In this document: in pieces, positions 7,550 to 15,021 of the stretch
How the letters are laid out: every line of letters begins with the position of its first letter
How positions within the stretch are numbered: position 1 is the stretch's first letter
Source: Alphaproteobacteria bacterium
GTDB taxonomy: Bacteria; Pseudomonadota; Alphaproteobacteria; UBA3830
DNA length: 17,259 bases
Direction of reading: 5' to 3'
Assembly: GCA_025998595.1 (NCBI GenBank)
Contig: BNWE01000021.1
Location: 1-17,259 of the forward strand
The notes under the pieces: model-generated
Told to the model about the DNA's origin: nothing
The model's database searches: none
What the model saw: the letters and a program-made list of their open reading frames with translations, nothing else
Program-made: the position numbers and the translations under genes

Positions 7550-7655
7550 TCTTCAGTTGGCCACAGGCGGCAAGTATGTCGTTGCCTAGCGATTTTCTTA
7601 TGATGGTGCGGATTCCGTCCAATCTCTTTCCCCAAGCAAAAACATCGTCTCTCGA
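7550..7655 (-). pseudogene. Fragment of a duplicated rlmN 3' end (proximal copy)
   Basis: The minus strand reads GIRTIIRKSLGNDILAACGQ, against GIRTIIRKSRGDDILAACGQ in the intact RlmN (18 of 20 identical), continuing to LKT. Upstream residues DVFAWGKRLD align without gaps to DAFLSILLSK. It covers only the last ~35 residues, including the conserved C-terminal Cys region, and has no start. It lies in the same orientation as intact rlmN, 1.6 kb away. Confidence 0.8.
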
Positions 7656-7685
7656 TTTATTTCTTTATATTTGTTAACTGTTTGT

Positions 7686-7750
7686 TAATAAACATATGTT
7701 CTAATGGTTATTGTGATTTAGTAAACTTTTTTATAACCATGAGGGATTTT
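7686..7750 (+). promoter_or_regulatory. Upstream block of the two-module secreted-protein gene
   Basis: This is the counterpart of 6770-6831. TTGTTA at 7671-7676 with ATATGT 17 bases later is a possible promoter. GAGGGA (7741-7746) is the likely ribosome site for the ATG at 7755. Confidence 0.5.
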
Positions 7751-7754
7751 AAAA

Positions 7755-8696
7755 ATGAAAATGTTTTATGAACTTTGTGCGCTTTGTATGATTTGTATGT
7801 TTGTAGCTTCCGGCGGCGCGCAAGCAAGTATCACTGCAGGAACTACCTGTAATACAGGAGAGGTAAATGATGGTACAATAGCAATAACTGATCCTACATT
7901 TAGCGACGAGTATTTTTTTGATCTTGAGCCAGATGACATCGAAAAGCATCTTCAAACGCTTAAGCTAGATGACATCAATGCGCTATCCTACGAGCAAATT
8001 CGATCCCTTGGTATTGCTCAGACTATGTTTGTGTTTCATCGCTCGCCGATCACGCAAGCGCAGGCAAGCATACTTCCGCCGTCAAATTTAAAATACTCTT
8101 TTAGTATTTGCAGAGATGTTGTAAAGAGGAACGGACAGGAAGGAAAAAAAATCTCTGGATGGCTTGAATTTGAGCTAAAAGACCTAGTCTCTAAGCTTAA
8201 GCCTGAGCAAATAGCCATGCTTACTAAAGTGCAAATCTGGCTATTGTTCTCCCCAGAGCGAATCGCGAATCTCACAGAAGAAGCAGCATTGAGTCTTTTT
8301 GAGCGTTTTGAAGAGCTAAAAATAGCGAATGAGCAAAGAGATGCATTAATATCAAGGATAGCATATTTTCTAAGAGAGAGGTCTATATTGCCAGATTTTC
8401 TAGGAGAGAACTCTACATTGCCCATTGCGCGACTCAGGCTTGGACAATATGTTGCACTAACTACTAATACTGATCTGCTTGATGCACTATTCCCTAAGGA
8501 TAAGAAGCGGAAGAAGCAGGGGCAGAAGCAAATGGCTGCATTAAATAAAAGAAAGAACGAGATCTTTGCATCCATTGCACAAACAGCGCAGCCGCCAGCT
8601 TGTACGTTTGATGCAGGAGCAATAACTGATCCTAAATTTATCGATGAGTATTTCATGAATTTTGGGACAGATAGGATATTCAGGCGATTAACATAA
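7755..8696 (+). CDS. Secreted protein of unknown function, first module intact, second module cut by a frameshift
   Basis: A 313-residue frame. The N-terminus MKMFYELCALCMICMFVASGGAQA is a clear Sec signal peptide with AQA before the cut. The mature part has a module (residues ~43-175): ITDP.F.DEYFF, DDINALSYEQIRSLGIAQTMFVFHRS, then LKPEQIAMLTKVQIWLLFSPERIANL. The short L-x-PEQI-xx-L units look like helical repeats. After a linker with a Lys-rich patch (PKDKKRKKQGQKQ) a second module begins (ITDPKFIDEYF) but the frame ends at 8696. The coding sequence of that module resumes at once in another frame. I know no family for it. Its upstream block resembles that of the Hcp-like gene, so the two may be expressed together. 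Confidence 0.7.
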   Translation: MKMFYELCALCMICMFVASGGAQASITAGTTCNTGEVNDGTIAITDPTFSDEYFFDLEPDDIEKHLQTLKLDDINALSYEQIRSLGIAQTMFVFHRSPITQAQASILPPSNLKYSFSICRDVVKRNGQEGKKISGWLEFELKDLVSKLKPEQIAMLTKVQIWLLFSPERIANLTEEAALSLFERFEELKIANEQRDALISRIAYFLRERSILPDFLGENSTLPIARLRLGQYVALTTNTDLLDALFPKDKKRKKQGQKQMAALNKRKNEIFASIAQTAQPPACTFDAGAITDPKFIDEYFMNFGTDRIFRRLT

Positions 8697-9010
8697 ATGA
8701 CATCAATGCGCTGTCCTACACACAAATTCGAGATCTTAGTCTTGCACAAACTATATTTGTGTTTCATCGCTCGCTCACACGAGAACAGGCAACCAATATA
8801 TCTCCAGTGTCAACGCTTAAAGACTACTATAGTGGCTCTCGAGAAATGTATCGCGACAAACGACCGGACATGTTGCCAAAGCTGTACTCTATGGGGCTAA
8901 TTGAATATCTAAGAAATGACATAATCTCTAATCTTAAGCCTGAGCAAATAAAGACATTTACTAAAGTGCAAATCTGGCTACTCTTCTCTCCAGATCGAAT
9001 CGCGATGATG
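7881..9010 (+). repeat. Two diverged direct copies of a ~400-bp coding module
   Basis: Module 1 starts at 7881 (gcaataactgatccta) and module 2 at 8619 with the same bases. Similarity continues, with gaps, to about 8275 and 9010. It is an intragenic duplication. Confidence 0.7.
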
Positions 9011-9142
9011 TCACCGGAGCAAATTCTTGCATTAGAGGCTCGTTCTTCAGAATTTGAAGAAGATGGGCCTGTAGAAATACTCACTCCCGATCAAATAAAA
9101 GCTTTAATGGCCAGAAAAGAGGAGCTCATGAAGCAAAAGTGA
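8675..9142 (+). pseudogene. Frameshifted second module of the secreted protein
   Basis: In this frame the sequence reads NDINALSYTQIRDLSLAQTIFVFHRS and later LKPEQIKTFTKVQIWLLFSPDRIAMMSPEQI, closely matching module 1. Compared with module 1, the stretch before the shared gacatcaatgcgct is 35 nt instead of 45, a net loss of 10 nt that breaks the frame. The only start here is a GTG at 8759 without a clear ribosome site. The tail adds two more repeats (SPEQILALEA, LTPDQIKALMA). The stop at 9140-9142 lies 6 nt from the rlmN stop on the other strand. An original gene would have spanned 7755-9142 (~465 codons). Confidence 0.7.
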
Positions 9143-9148
9143 AAAAGG

Positions 9149-10189
9149 CTAACCTTGCAATGTTTTCAGTTGACCGCAGGCGGCGAGTATGTCGTCGCCT
9201 CTGGATTTTCTGATGATTGTGCGAATTCCCTTGGATAGCAGAATCGATAGAAAAGCGTCTGCTCTTACGCGTGGGCTGCCGATAAAAATGGATCCGCTCC
9301 AGTTGTTGAACATAATCAGATTAACTTTGCAGTGTATGTTGGCCAGAAGTTTGGCCAGTTGACGCGCATCATCGTCGGAATCGTTAACTCCGTACAGCAA
9401 TAGATACTCAAACGAGACATGCTCTGTGTTGCTCAAGCTGAGATATTCTTTGGCGGCGTTTAGTACTGTTTCAATGTCGTATTTCCTGTTGATTGGCATG
9501 AGCTCACTGCGTTTGGCGTCGTTGGGAGCATGGAGTGATATCGCCAGTTTTACGCCGAACTGCGCCAGCTTCAGGAGATCTGCCTCTATTATGCCAGCAG
9601 TCGATACCGTCACCTTATTTCGGGAAAAATTATGAGTTTTTTCTCCCAGAAGTAGCTCCAGCGCATCAAATAAACTCTCGGCATTGAGCATAGGCTCTCC
9701 CATGCCCATAAATACCAGATTCGTGAGATTTCTCTGCTCCGCCGATTCCAGCAGCAAATCTTTCCAGAAGAAAACCTGCGCCATTATTTCGGATGCCGTT
9801 AGATTTCTCGAAAACAGCTGTCTTCCGGTATTGCAGAATTTGCATCCCATGGCACATCCCACTTGCGCGGAGAGACATACGGTATTTCTTTTTTCCTCAG
9901 GAATAAACACGGTTTCGATCTGATGACCATCGTGAAATTCCAGCAATGCCTTCTGGGTTCCGTCGGACGATTTCTGCAAATTACAGCATTTGGGACGTTC
10001 CAGCGAAAACCGATCCTCCAAGACAGCCCTAACTTTGTGCGGAACGTCCGTCATAACATCAAATGATGAAGCGCATTTCATGTGAATCCATGGGAAGACT
10101 CGCTTTGCATCTAGTCTAGTCAGACCTATTTCTGAAAATTCACGCTCCAGAGCATCAAACGTCAATCCCAGAATAGATATTTTATTCAT
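9149..10189 (-). CDS. rlmN: Dual-specificity 23S rRNA/tRNA adenine-C2 methyltransferase RlmN
   Basis: A radical SAM enzyme that methylates C2 of A2503 in 23S rRNA and A37 in some tRNAs. I see the cluster motif CAMGCKFC in SAQVGCAMGCKFCNTG, the GMGEPMLN motif, VTVSTAG, LAISLHAPNDAKRSELMPINRKY, and the C-terminal AACGQL with the Cys that is methylated in known RlmN. The start at 10189 (MNKISILGL) gives 346 residues and fits the family N-terminus. A frame from the ATG at 10255, 4 nt after the previous stop, would add 22 residues that overlap a palindromic element and look unlike RlmN. Neither start has a good ribosome site, so coupling to the upstream gene is likely. It is the last gene of the operon. 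Fragments of its 3' end lie at 7550 and 6633. Confidence 0.95.
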   Translation of the reverse strand: MNKISILGLTFDALEREFSEIGLTRLDAKRVFPWIHMKCASSFDVMTDVPHKVRAVLEDRFSLERPKCCNLQKSSDGTQKALLEFHDGHQIETVFIPEEKRNTVCLSAQVGCAMGCKFCNTGRQLFSRNLTASEIMAQVFFWKDLLLESAEQRNLTNLVFMGMGEPMLNAESLFDALELLLGEKTHNFSRNKVTVSTAGIIEADLLKLAQFGVKLAISLHAPNDAKRSELMPINRKYDIETVLNAAKEYLSLSNTEHVSFEYLLLYGVNDSDDDARQLAKLLANIHCKVNLIMFNNWSGSIFIGSPRVRADAFLSILLSKGIRTIIRKSRGDDILAACGQLKTLQG

Positions 10190-10206
10190 AGTTGTTGCAC
10201 CGCAGA

Positions 10207-10233
10207 CGGTCCTTGCAGGACTTGCGTTAATTG
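10207..10233 (-). repeat. Hairpin element copy at the 5' end of rlmN
   Basis: GTCC-TTGCA-GGAC (10209-10221) with flanks acggt..ttgcgttaatt. It aligns with the intergenic copy at 6347-6372, but the two inner stem pairs are swapped together (GTGC/GCAC versus GTCC/GGAC), which keeps the pairing. It lies in the rnhA-rlmN gap or in the rlmN N-terminal extension, depending on the start. Confidence 0.6.
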
Positions 10234-10259
10234 CTTTGGCATGTCTGAGATGCATTTTA

Positions 10260-11744
10260 TCATCGTTTTACTCTGCACTGACTTTTGGCAAGTTTGTCCA
10301 CAATCTCGTTGTACTTGTTTCCGGCGTGCCCCCTGACCCAATGCCAGGAAATTTTATGACGCTTTGTCGCTTCCAAAAGACGCAGCCAGAGATCTTTATT
10401 TTTCACCGGGTTACCCTCGGAATTCACCCAATTCCTTTTTTGCCAGCCGGAAATCCATTTGGTAATTCCCTCCTTCACATAGGTACTGTCCGTGTACAAA
10501 TCAACCGAATAGGGAGATTTCAGATATTCTAACGCGCAAATTGCCGCCATCATTTCCATGCGATTATTTGTCGTGTCTGGATCAGAACCACACAATTCCT
10601 TTTGCTTGTTCCCAAATAATATGACGGCTCCCCATCCGCCAGGACCGGGATTTCCACAACAAGCTCCGTCCGTATAAATCGCCAGCGTGACGCTGGATCC
10701 GTTTTCTGCCAGCGTGACGCTGGACTCGCTTATTTTTGTGGATTCAGCTTCGGCATTGAAGATAGCGCTCGCATACGTTTCAGAAGGTAGCGAAGCAATA
10801 GACGGCTCCAACGTCACGTTGGTCATGCTACCTGAAAACACATGAGTCGCTGCTCCGGTTTGGGTACAATTGCCATCGTCATCAATCGTTATTAGTAGTG
10901 TACCGCCCCTTTGTTTTACTGTAATTGTATTGGTTTTCAAAAATTTACGTTGATGAGCGACAAAAGCTGTAGCCAGAGCACCACTTCCACAAGCCAACGT
11001 GAGTCCATCGGCCCGTTCAAAAACGATCAGATCAATACATACATTATTGGATCCAACGTCACGTTGGTCTGACGTAATCTTTGCAAACGAAACGTTCGTT
11101 TTATGTGGAAACAAAGCGTCTGACTCAAATCTCGCTCCCAGATAGTGCGCTAGAGCCAAAGATGGCATTTGTTTCAGAAAGAAAATCAGATGCGGATTCC
11201 CAACAGACAAACATGATACATGATAAACTCCTAATTCTTCCAGACTGCTCCAAAGAGCATCTCCCATACGGAAATCATCGATTAAACTGAGATTCATTTG
11301 GTTTAAAACCCGCCTTGAGAGAACGGTCGCTGTTGGTTTTCCAAATTTTACTGAGACTAACCTTTCTTCACTAGGTAGTACTTGCAACACATACGTTTTA
11401 TCTGTGGTTGCGTTACTTGTTGCAAATTTAGCAGAAACAATTGGGGCCAGCGTCACGCTAGTGGCTCCAACATCACGTTGGTTTATGAGAAGCCCAAGAC
11501 AACGAGCTGCATTGCCGCAGATTTCCGCCTCACTGCCATCAGCATTGAAAAAAGAGGCTTCAACAGTCGCTGACTTGGCGTCATATTTGTATATGGTAAC
11601 CAGATCGCAGCCGACGCCAAATTTCCGATGGCTTATGATTCTGCAGAAATCTGGAATATCGTCCACATCAGCGAGCTGTGACGCCTCAATCATTACGAAA
11701 TCATTTCCGAGGCCGTGCATTTTATCAAAATTAACCGTCGTCAA
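10260..11744 (-). CDS. dapF-rnhA: Diaminopimelate epimerase fused to ribonuclease HI
   Basis: A single 494-residue frame. Residues 1-~306 are DapF (LL- to meso-diaminopimelate, for lysine and peptidoglycan): [11 protein letters not shown], first catalytic Cys76 in EICGNAARC, second Cys252 in [12 protein letters not shown]. Residues ~356-494 are RNase HI, with its four carboxylates in [14 protein letters not shown] (Asp359), [19 protein letters not shown] and NEIVDKLA, plus the His of [10 protein letters not shown]. Both halves look catalytically complete. The ~50-residue linker carries three 15-bp palindromes read as NVTL/SVTL, and DapF carries three more as in-frame inserts (QRDVG at ~89 and ~227, SVTL at ~96-99). 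The start is TTG (11742-11744), overlapping the pgi TGA, with a G-rich stretch just upstream. Both activities are normally separate proteins. Confidence 0.9.
   Translation of the reverse strand: MTTVNFDKMHGLGNDFVMIEASQLADVDDIPDFCRIISHRKFGVGCDLVTIYKYDAKSATVEASFFNADGSEAEICGNAARCLGLLINQRDVGATSVTLAPIVSAKFATSNATTDKTYVLQVLPSEERLVSVKFGKPTATVLSRRVLNQMNLSLIDDFRMGDALWSSLEELGVYHVSCLSVGNPHLIFFLKQMPSLALAHYLGARFESDALFPHKTNVSFAKITSDQRDVGSNNVCIDLIVFERADGLTLACGSGALATAFVAHQRKFLKTNTITVKQRGGTLLITIDDDGNCTQTGAATHVFSGSMTNVTLEPSIASLPSETYASAIFNAEAESTKISESSVTLAENGSSVTLAIYTDGACCGNPGPGGWGAVILFGNKQKELCGSDPDTTNNRMEMMAAICALEYLKSPYSVDLYTDSTYVKEGITKWISGWQKRNWVNSEGNPVKNKDLWLRLLEATKRHKISWHWVRGHAGNKYNEIVDKLAKSQCRVKR
10682..10723. 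repeat. Two 15-bp palindromes CCAGCGTGACGCTGG in the dapF-rnhA linker
   Basis: Perfect copies at 10682-10696 and 10709-10723, 12 nt apart, each encoding SVTL on the minus strand. The first abuts the first strand of RNase HI. Confidence 0.9.
10808..10822. repeat. 15-bp palindrome CCAACGTCACGTTGG at the DapF/linker junction
   Basis: A perfect copy, read as NVTL right after the DapF C-terminal motif (THVFSG), where dapF would normally end. Confidence 0.9.
11053..11067. repeat. 15-bp palindrome in dapF, read as QRDVG
   Basis: CCAACGTCACGTTGG preceded by attattggat, as in ileS insert 2. It lies in a loop 20 residues before the second catalytic Cys segment. Confidence 0.9.
11447..11481. repeat. 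Two adjacent 15-bp palindromes in dapF
   Basis: CCAGCGTCACGCTAG (11447-11461) and CCAACATCACGTTGG (11467-11481), each with one broken pair. Together they encode [13 protein letters not shown], twelve residues after the first catalytic Cys; the two copies are read in different frames. Confidence 0.85.
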
Positions 11745-12898
11745 ATTGCCCCCAGAATGTTTTTCGTAATTATCTTGCCACGTTCCACCGCCGGCTGATC
11801 AAATGCATTTACATTTGCAATGCGACAGTAAGCAACGACCTCCAGTATAAAATGCATGAAAAGGGCTCCCAAGATTTCCGGCGTAACCGTAGGAAATTCG
11901 AATTTTCTCACGGGAAGTCCATTTTCAATAATCGATTGAATTGTAGCGCTATATTGAGCCTCAAAAATATCCGTGACTTTTTTATTCGTTAAATACGAAA
12001 ACGAATCAGGCACAAAATCTTCGGCTATGGTAAGTTTCGTCGTTTGCTTTTCCAGAAAAAATGTAAAACATTTATCTCTTGGACCGTCCAGATACAGCTG
12101 CAATTGACTGTGCTGATCGACGGATCCTATGGCCGTTAGTGGAGTCACGCCCATTCCGTATTTTCCGGTGCTTTCTGCATATAGTTGCGCCAGCCAATTT
12201 CCAAAAAGCGATAATTTATCGGAGTATATGAAGGAAACATGCTGGGCATGTCCAAATACAAAATGCGCTCCCTCAAGAGAAGCTCCAAAAGAATTTTCCA
12301 GATATTCTTCAGCTCCTCTTCGAATGGCCATTGGATCGATACCACACATCACCGCCGGAAGCATACCAACGGCAGAAAATACCGAAAATCGACCGCCTAC
12401 GTCCCACGGATGATTAATGCAGAAAAATCCATACTTCGCCGCAATTTCCCGCAGCGATGATTGTCTATTTTCTGTTATTATGACTACCCTCTCCACAAAA
12501 TCACTGATGCCCCTTCCCTTCAGTAACTCTATGGTCAGCAGCAACTGCGAAATTGTCTCGAGGGTTTCTCCGGATTTTGAAATACAAAGAAACCCCGTTT
12601 CCTCTAATACCAGTTCCGAAAACACATTATTCAATGTATGCGGATCCAGATTGTTTACAAACGTAACTTTGTTTCCGACGCCGGAGATGGCATGTATGCA
12701 CTGCCCTCCGAGACTTGATCCTCCGATGCCAAAAACCACGAATTTTTTAAACGACAGCCACTTCTGCAGGCGTTGATCTTCGAGGAAATGCAAGTCCTCG
12801 TTACCACTCACCAAAGAAACACAGCTGGACAGAAACAAACTGCTATCGTCATTTTGTGATTTCCTGCTGCCGCTTAAAATATTCTGCGTAATCGTCAT
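11741..12898 (-). CDS. pgi: Glucose-6-phosphate isomerase, short form
   Basis: A 385-residue cytoplasmic enzyme interconverting glucose 6-phosphate and fructose 6-phosphate. It carries two SIS-type sugar-phosphate segments: [13 protein letters not shown] near residue 55 and [11 protein letters not shown] near 105, then [20 protein letters not shown], the catalytic-Glu region [29 protein letters not shown], and the C-terminal [11 protein letters not shown] with the catalytic Lys. It is much shorter than E. coli Pgi (~550 residues); short forms of about 400 residues are known in some alphaproteobacteria. The ATG overlaps the stop of the M16-like gene as ATGA, and its own stop overlaps the TTG start of dapF-rnhA, so translation of the three should be coupled. 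No palindromic insert is seen in it. Confidence 0.93.
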   Translation of the reverse strand: MTITQNILSGSRKSQNDDSSLFLSSCVSLVSGNEDLHFLEDQRLQKWLSFKKFVVFGIGGSSLGGQCIHAISGVGNKVTFVNNLDPHTLNNVFSELVLEETGFLCISKSGETLETISQLLLTIELLKGRGISDFVERVVIITENRQSSLREIAAKYGFFCINHPWDVGGRFSVFSAVGMLPAVMCGIDPMAIRRGAEEYLENSFGASLEGAHFVFGHAQHVSFIYSDKLSLFGNWLAQLYAESTGKYGMGVTPLTAIGSVDQHSQLQLYLDGPRDKCFTFFLEKQTTKLTIAEDFVPDSFSYLTNKKVTDIFEAQYSATIQSIIENGLPVRKFEFPTVTPEILGALFMHFILEVVAYCRIANVNAFDQPAVERGKIITKNILGAI

Positions 12899-14208
12899 CT
12901 TGCCCTACTAATTGTATTCGCCTTAGGCGTTGTCACACAGATCACGCATGGGTCCTTCCCAAATATTTCCTTGGCCTGCTTATTCACCTCGTCGAAGGAA
13001 TAGTCGTTATCGCTTGAGAAATCCCTAATGAAATCAAAATCATGACCAGCTCCAAGCCTTCTAGAGAATATATCCAATACTTCCAATATATTTCTGCCGT
13101 CTATTTTCGATGTATCAAACAGTTTTTTAGACGCAACATCCGCTCGCTCTTTCTGTATGCCTTCGGATGCAATGTATTTCATTTCCGTTAGAACTGCCGT
13201 TATTACATCTTCGACATTACCGGAGTTCGGCGCCGTAACCGTCATGCAGAAATCACCGTGCTCGTAATTCCACAACGAATAACTAAACGAAATTGCCGAA
13301 GCGATTTTTTGCTCATCGATCAGGCTATTCTGTAGAGCCTCGCTCATGTGGTTGATATAGATTTCCGCAGCTTTAGCTTTTTCTTTGTCCTGCTTGTAAT
13401 TCGGAACTTTCCAATATATTTCTATCACCGGCACGCTCACCTGATCGCTGGATTTGGTGATTCTTGTGACAGAACCATGATGATCCGGCTCCTGCAAACG
13501 CTTAATTGTCGACGATGTCTTTGTATTTCCGAAATACTTACTCACTACCTTCAGAGCTTCTTCTTTCTTCACATTCCCGACGATAATTATTGTTGCTCTA
13601 TTTGGTGTATAATGCTTTTGCTTAAACAACTCCACATCATCTTTGCTTATGAGTTTCAAGCCATCCTTAGTTCCAGAAATGCTGGATCCGTATTTGGAAT
13701 GCCAATACATGGATTTCCTGGCTTCTTTTTTTATTATCGTACGATCCGATTGGTCTTCTTTATCAATTGCCTGCTCCACCAAATTCTTTGTTGACTTAAC
13801 ATCCTCAGGACTGAAGGATGACGCGGTAAATAGATCACCTAAATTTTTCAAAAATCCGTCTAAATTCTCTAATTTTCCGCATAGATAGAACACACTCTGA
13901 TCATATCCGGCGTAAGAGTTGCTCTCAGTACCATACTGCAATGCGTTTCCATTGACATTATTCATGTACTTACTAGCTAGAATTTTGGAGAGAACATTGG
14001 CGACTCCCTCCTTATCAACTTCATCTGTGCTGCCAGCGGATACCGAAAGCACCACCATCAGCGAATCAGACTTTGATGTTTCAACAAAAACTACAGACAT
14101 GCCGTTTTCCAACTTCTCTACAGAACTATCTCTGTATTCCTGATCTTCGGCATTAACACAACAAGAAAAAAACGATAAAAACAAAGCGAAAGCAAAATTC
14201 CTTAACAT
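12895..14208 (-). CDS. Periplasmic M16-family (insulinase/pitrilysin-like) protein lacking the HxxEH zinc motif
   Basis: A 437-residue protein. GGAGTG lies a few bases before the ATG. MLRNFAFALFLSFFSCCVNA is a Sec signal peptide with a VNA cut site. The N-terminal domain follows M16 (VEKLENGMSVVFVETSKSDSLMVVLSVSAGSTDE, then SNSYAGYDQSVFYLCG; later LISKDDVELFKQKHYTPNRATIIIVGNV), but where peptidases have HFLEH this one has VANVLSKIL, so zinc binding and catalysis should be lost. Alphaproteobacteria often encode an active and an inactive M16 next to each other downstream of lspA and a small lipoprotein; only the inactive type is here, with pgi directly after it. It probably acts as a partner subunit for a peptidase encoded elsewhere. 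The segment 13296-13354 reappears inverted at the window end. Confidence 0.85.
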   Translation of the reverse strand: MLRNFAFALFLSFFSCCVNAEDQEYRDSSVEKLENGMSVVFVETSKSDSLMVVLSVSAGSTDEVDKEGVANVLSKILASKYMNNVNGNALQYGTESNSYAGYDQSVFYLCGKLENLDGFLKNLGDLFTASSFSPEDVKSTKNLVEQAIDKEDQSDRTIIKKEARKSMYWHSKYGSSISGTKDGLKLISKDDVELFKQKHYTPNRATIIIVGNVKKEEALKVVSKYFGNTKTSSTIKRLQEPDHHGSVTRITKSSDQVSVPVIEIYWKVPNYKQDKEKAKAAEIYINHMSEALQNSLIDEQKIASAISFSYSLWNYEHGDFCMTVTAPNSGNVEDVITAVLTEMKYIASEGIQKERADVASKKLFDTSKIDGRNILEVLDIFSRRLGAGHDFDFIRDFSSDNDYSFDEVNKQAKEIFGKDPCVICVTTPKANTISRAR

Positions 14209-14238
14209 TTTTTCACTCCATGCATTAATAAAATTAAA

Positions 14239-14466
14239 CTAGATATTAGTATTTGCATCCGGCAAACTAATCTCACGTTGAGCTTCTCTATCAAAATACT
14301 GTTTTACATTGTGCCCCTTCCCAATGGAAGACGACGATTTACTGATTACTGGCGGAATCAATAACTTATTGCTTATCTTCATTCCCTCAGTATCAATATT
14401 ATCATTTTCATAACTGCTGCATCCACTAAGCAGAAACAATGAAAACAGCCCACATACATATCTCAT
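14239..14466 (-). CDS. Small lipoprotein, possibly a shortened DUF3035-type protein
   Basis: The ATG at 14466 is chosen because GAGG precedes it at good spacing. A frame from the ATG at 14481 adds five residues and overlaps a tiny upstream frame. MRYVCGLFSLFLLSGC is a lipoprotein signal with lipobox LSGC. The 60-residue mature part has KLLIPPVI, reminiscent of the PLxxPPxF stretch of the lipoproteins found between lspA and M16 genes in alphaproteobacteria. That position is the same here, but the assignment rests mainly on context. Function unknown. Confidence 0.75.
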   Translation of the reverse strand: MRYVCGLFSLFLLSGCSSYENDNIDTEGMKISNKLLIPPVISKSSSSIGKGHNVKQYFDREAQREISLPDANTNI

Positions 14467-14477
14467 ATTTACCTCAA

Positions 14478-14504
14478 TCATAAATTACCACGATCACATT
14501 TCAT
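14478..14504 (-). other. Eight-codon minicistron with a full-length Shine-Dalgarno, upstream of the lipoprotein gene
   Basis: The minus strand has AAGGAGGTGA, complementary to the whole anti-SD of 16S rRNA, just before ATG at 14504. The frame reads MKCDRGNL and stops at a TGA that overlaps the in-frame ATG at 14481 as ATGA. It may load ribosomes for the lipoprotein gene by coupling, or be a remnant of a lost gene. Confidence 0.45.
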
Positions 14505-14544
14505 ACTCACCTCCTTGAAAAACATTACATATAATATCACACAT

Positions 14545-15021
14545 TCACCTCAATTGCAAATTATTTTTATGCGAAACAAAAAACAAAAGCATTGCCCCAA
14601 TTACAATTGAACTATCAGCAATATTAAATGCTGGCCAATGGTATCCGCAGACGTGAAAGTCCAAAAAATCTACGACAGAACCACGAAAAACACGATCCAA
14701 TATATTACCAATAGCTCCGCTGACCACAAATCCAGATGGCAATCTACATGATATATTGTTTCGAGCCCAAATAACAAGATATATGACGACAGCCGCCGAT
14801 AACAACGTCAAAATAACCGGAGGAACAGTATTAAGCGCACCAAAAGAAACGCCGAAATTTCTCACGAGCACCAGATCGAAAAACGGAAGTACTTCCAGCG
14901 AACGGCCCCCTATCAAATAGGTTTCCGCCAACTGCTTGGAAAGCTGGTCGCTGAACAATATGAAAAGCGACCAAATAATCGTCCATTTTACCGAGCTAAA
15001 ACACTCTGGCACCTTGGGCAT
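14545..15021 (-). CDS. lspA: Lipoprotein signal peptidase (signal peptidase II)
   Basis: A 158-residue inner-membrane aspartyl peptidase that removes signal peptides from prolipoproteins, three of which are encoded in this window. The catalytic Asp motifs are GAIGNILDRVFRG and FNIADSSIVIGA. Other family landmarks are DQLSK near the N-terminus and VRNFGVSFGAL. Four hydrophobic segments fit the usual membrane layout. The ATG at 15021 has GGAG seven bases upstream and lies inside ileS; the two genes overlap by 34 nt, implying translational coupling. The ileS-lspA pair is common in bacteria. Confidence 0.96.
   Translation of the reverse strand: MPKVPECFSSVKWTIIWSLFILFSDQLSKQLAETYLIGGRSLEVLPFFDLVLVRNFGVSFGALNTVPPVILTLLSAAVVIYLVIWARNNISCRLPSGFVVSGAIGNILDRVFRGSVVDFLDFHVCGYHWPAFNIADSSIVIGAMLLFFVSHKNNLQLR

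Larger units (their letters stand above)
7426..7754. other. 329-nt intergenic stretch
   Basis: It holds a 21-nt tandem repeat (7450-7491), the proximal rlmN-tail fragment (7550-7655) and the conserved upstream block of the next gene (7686-7750). A 75-codon plus-strand frame across it (7450-7677) is an accident of this composition. Confidence 0.65.

Noticed and set aside
8670..8700. Programmed -1 frameshift joining the two modules
   Set aside because: No slippery heptamer and no downstream structure seen; comparison with module 1 shows a 10-nt length difference, better explained by deletion.
8036..8767. 243-codon minus-strand frame opposite the secreted-protein gene
   Set aside because: No ribosome site or recognisable domain, and it is the mirror of a repeat-containing coding region with signal peptide and conserved module on the plus strand.
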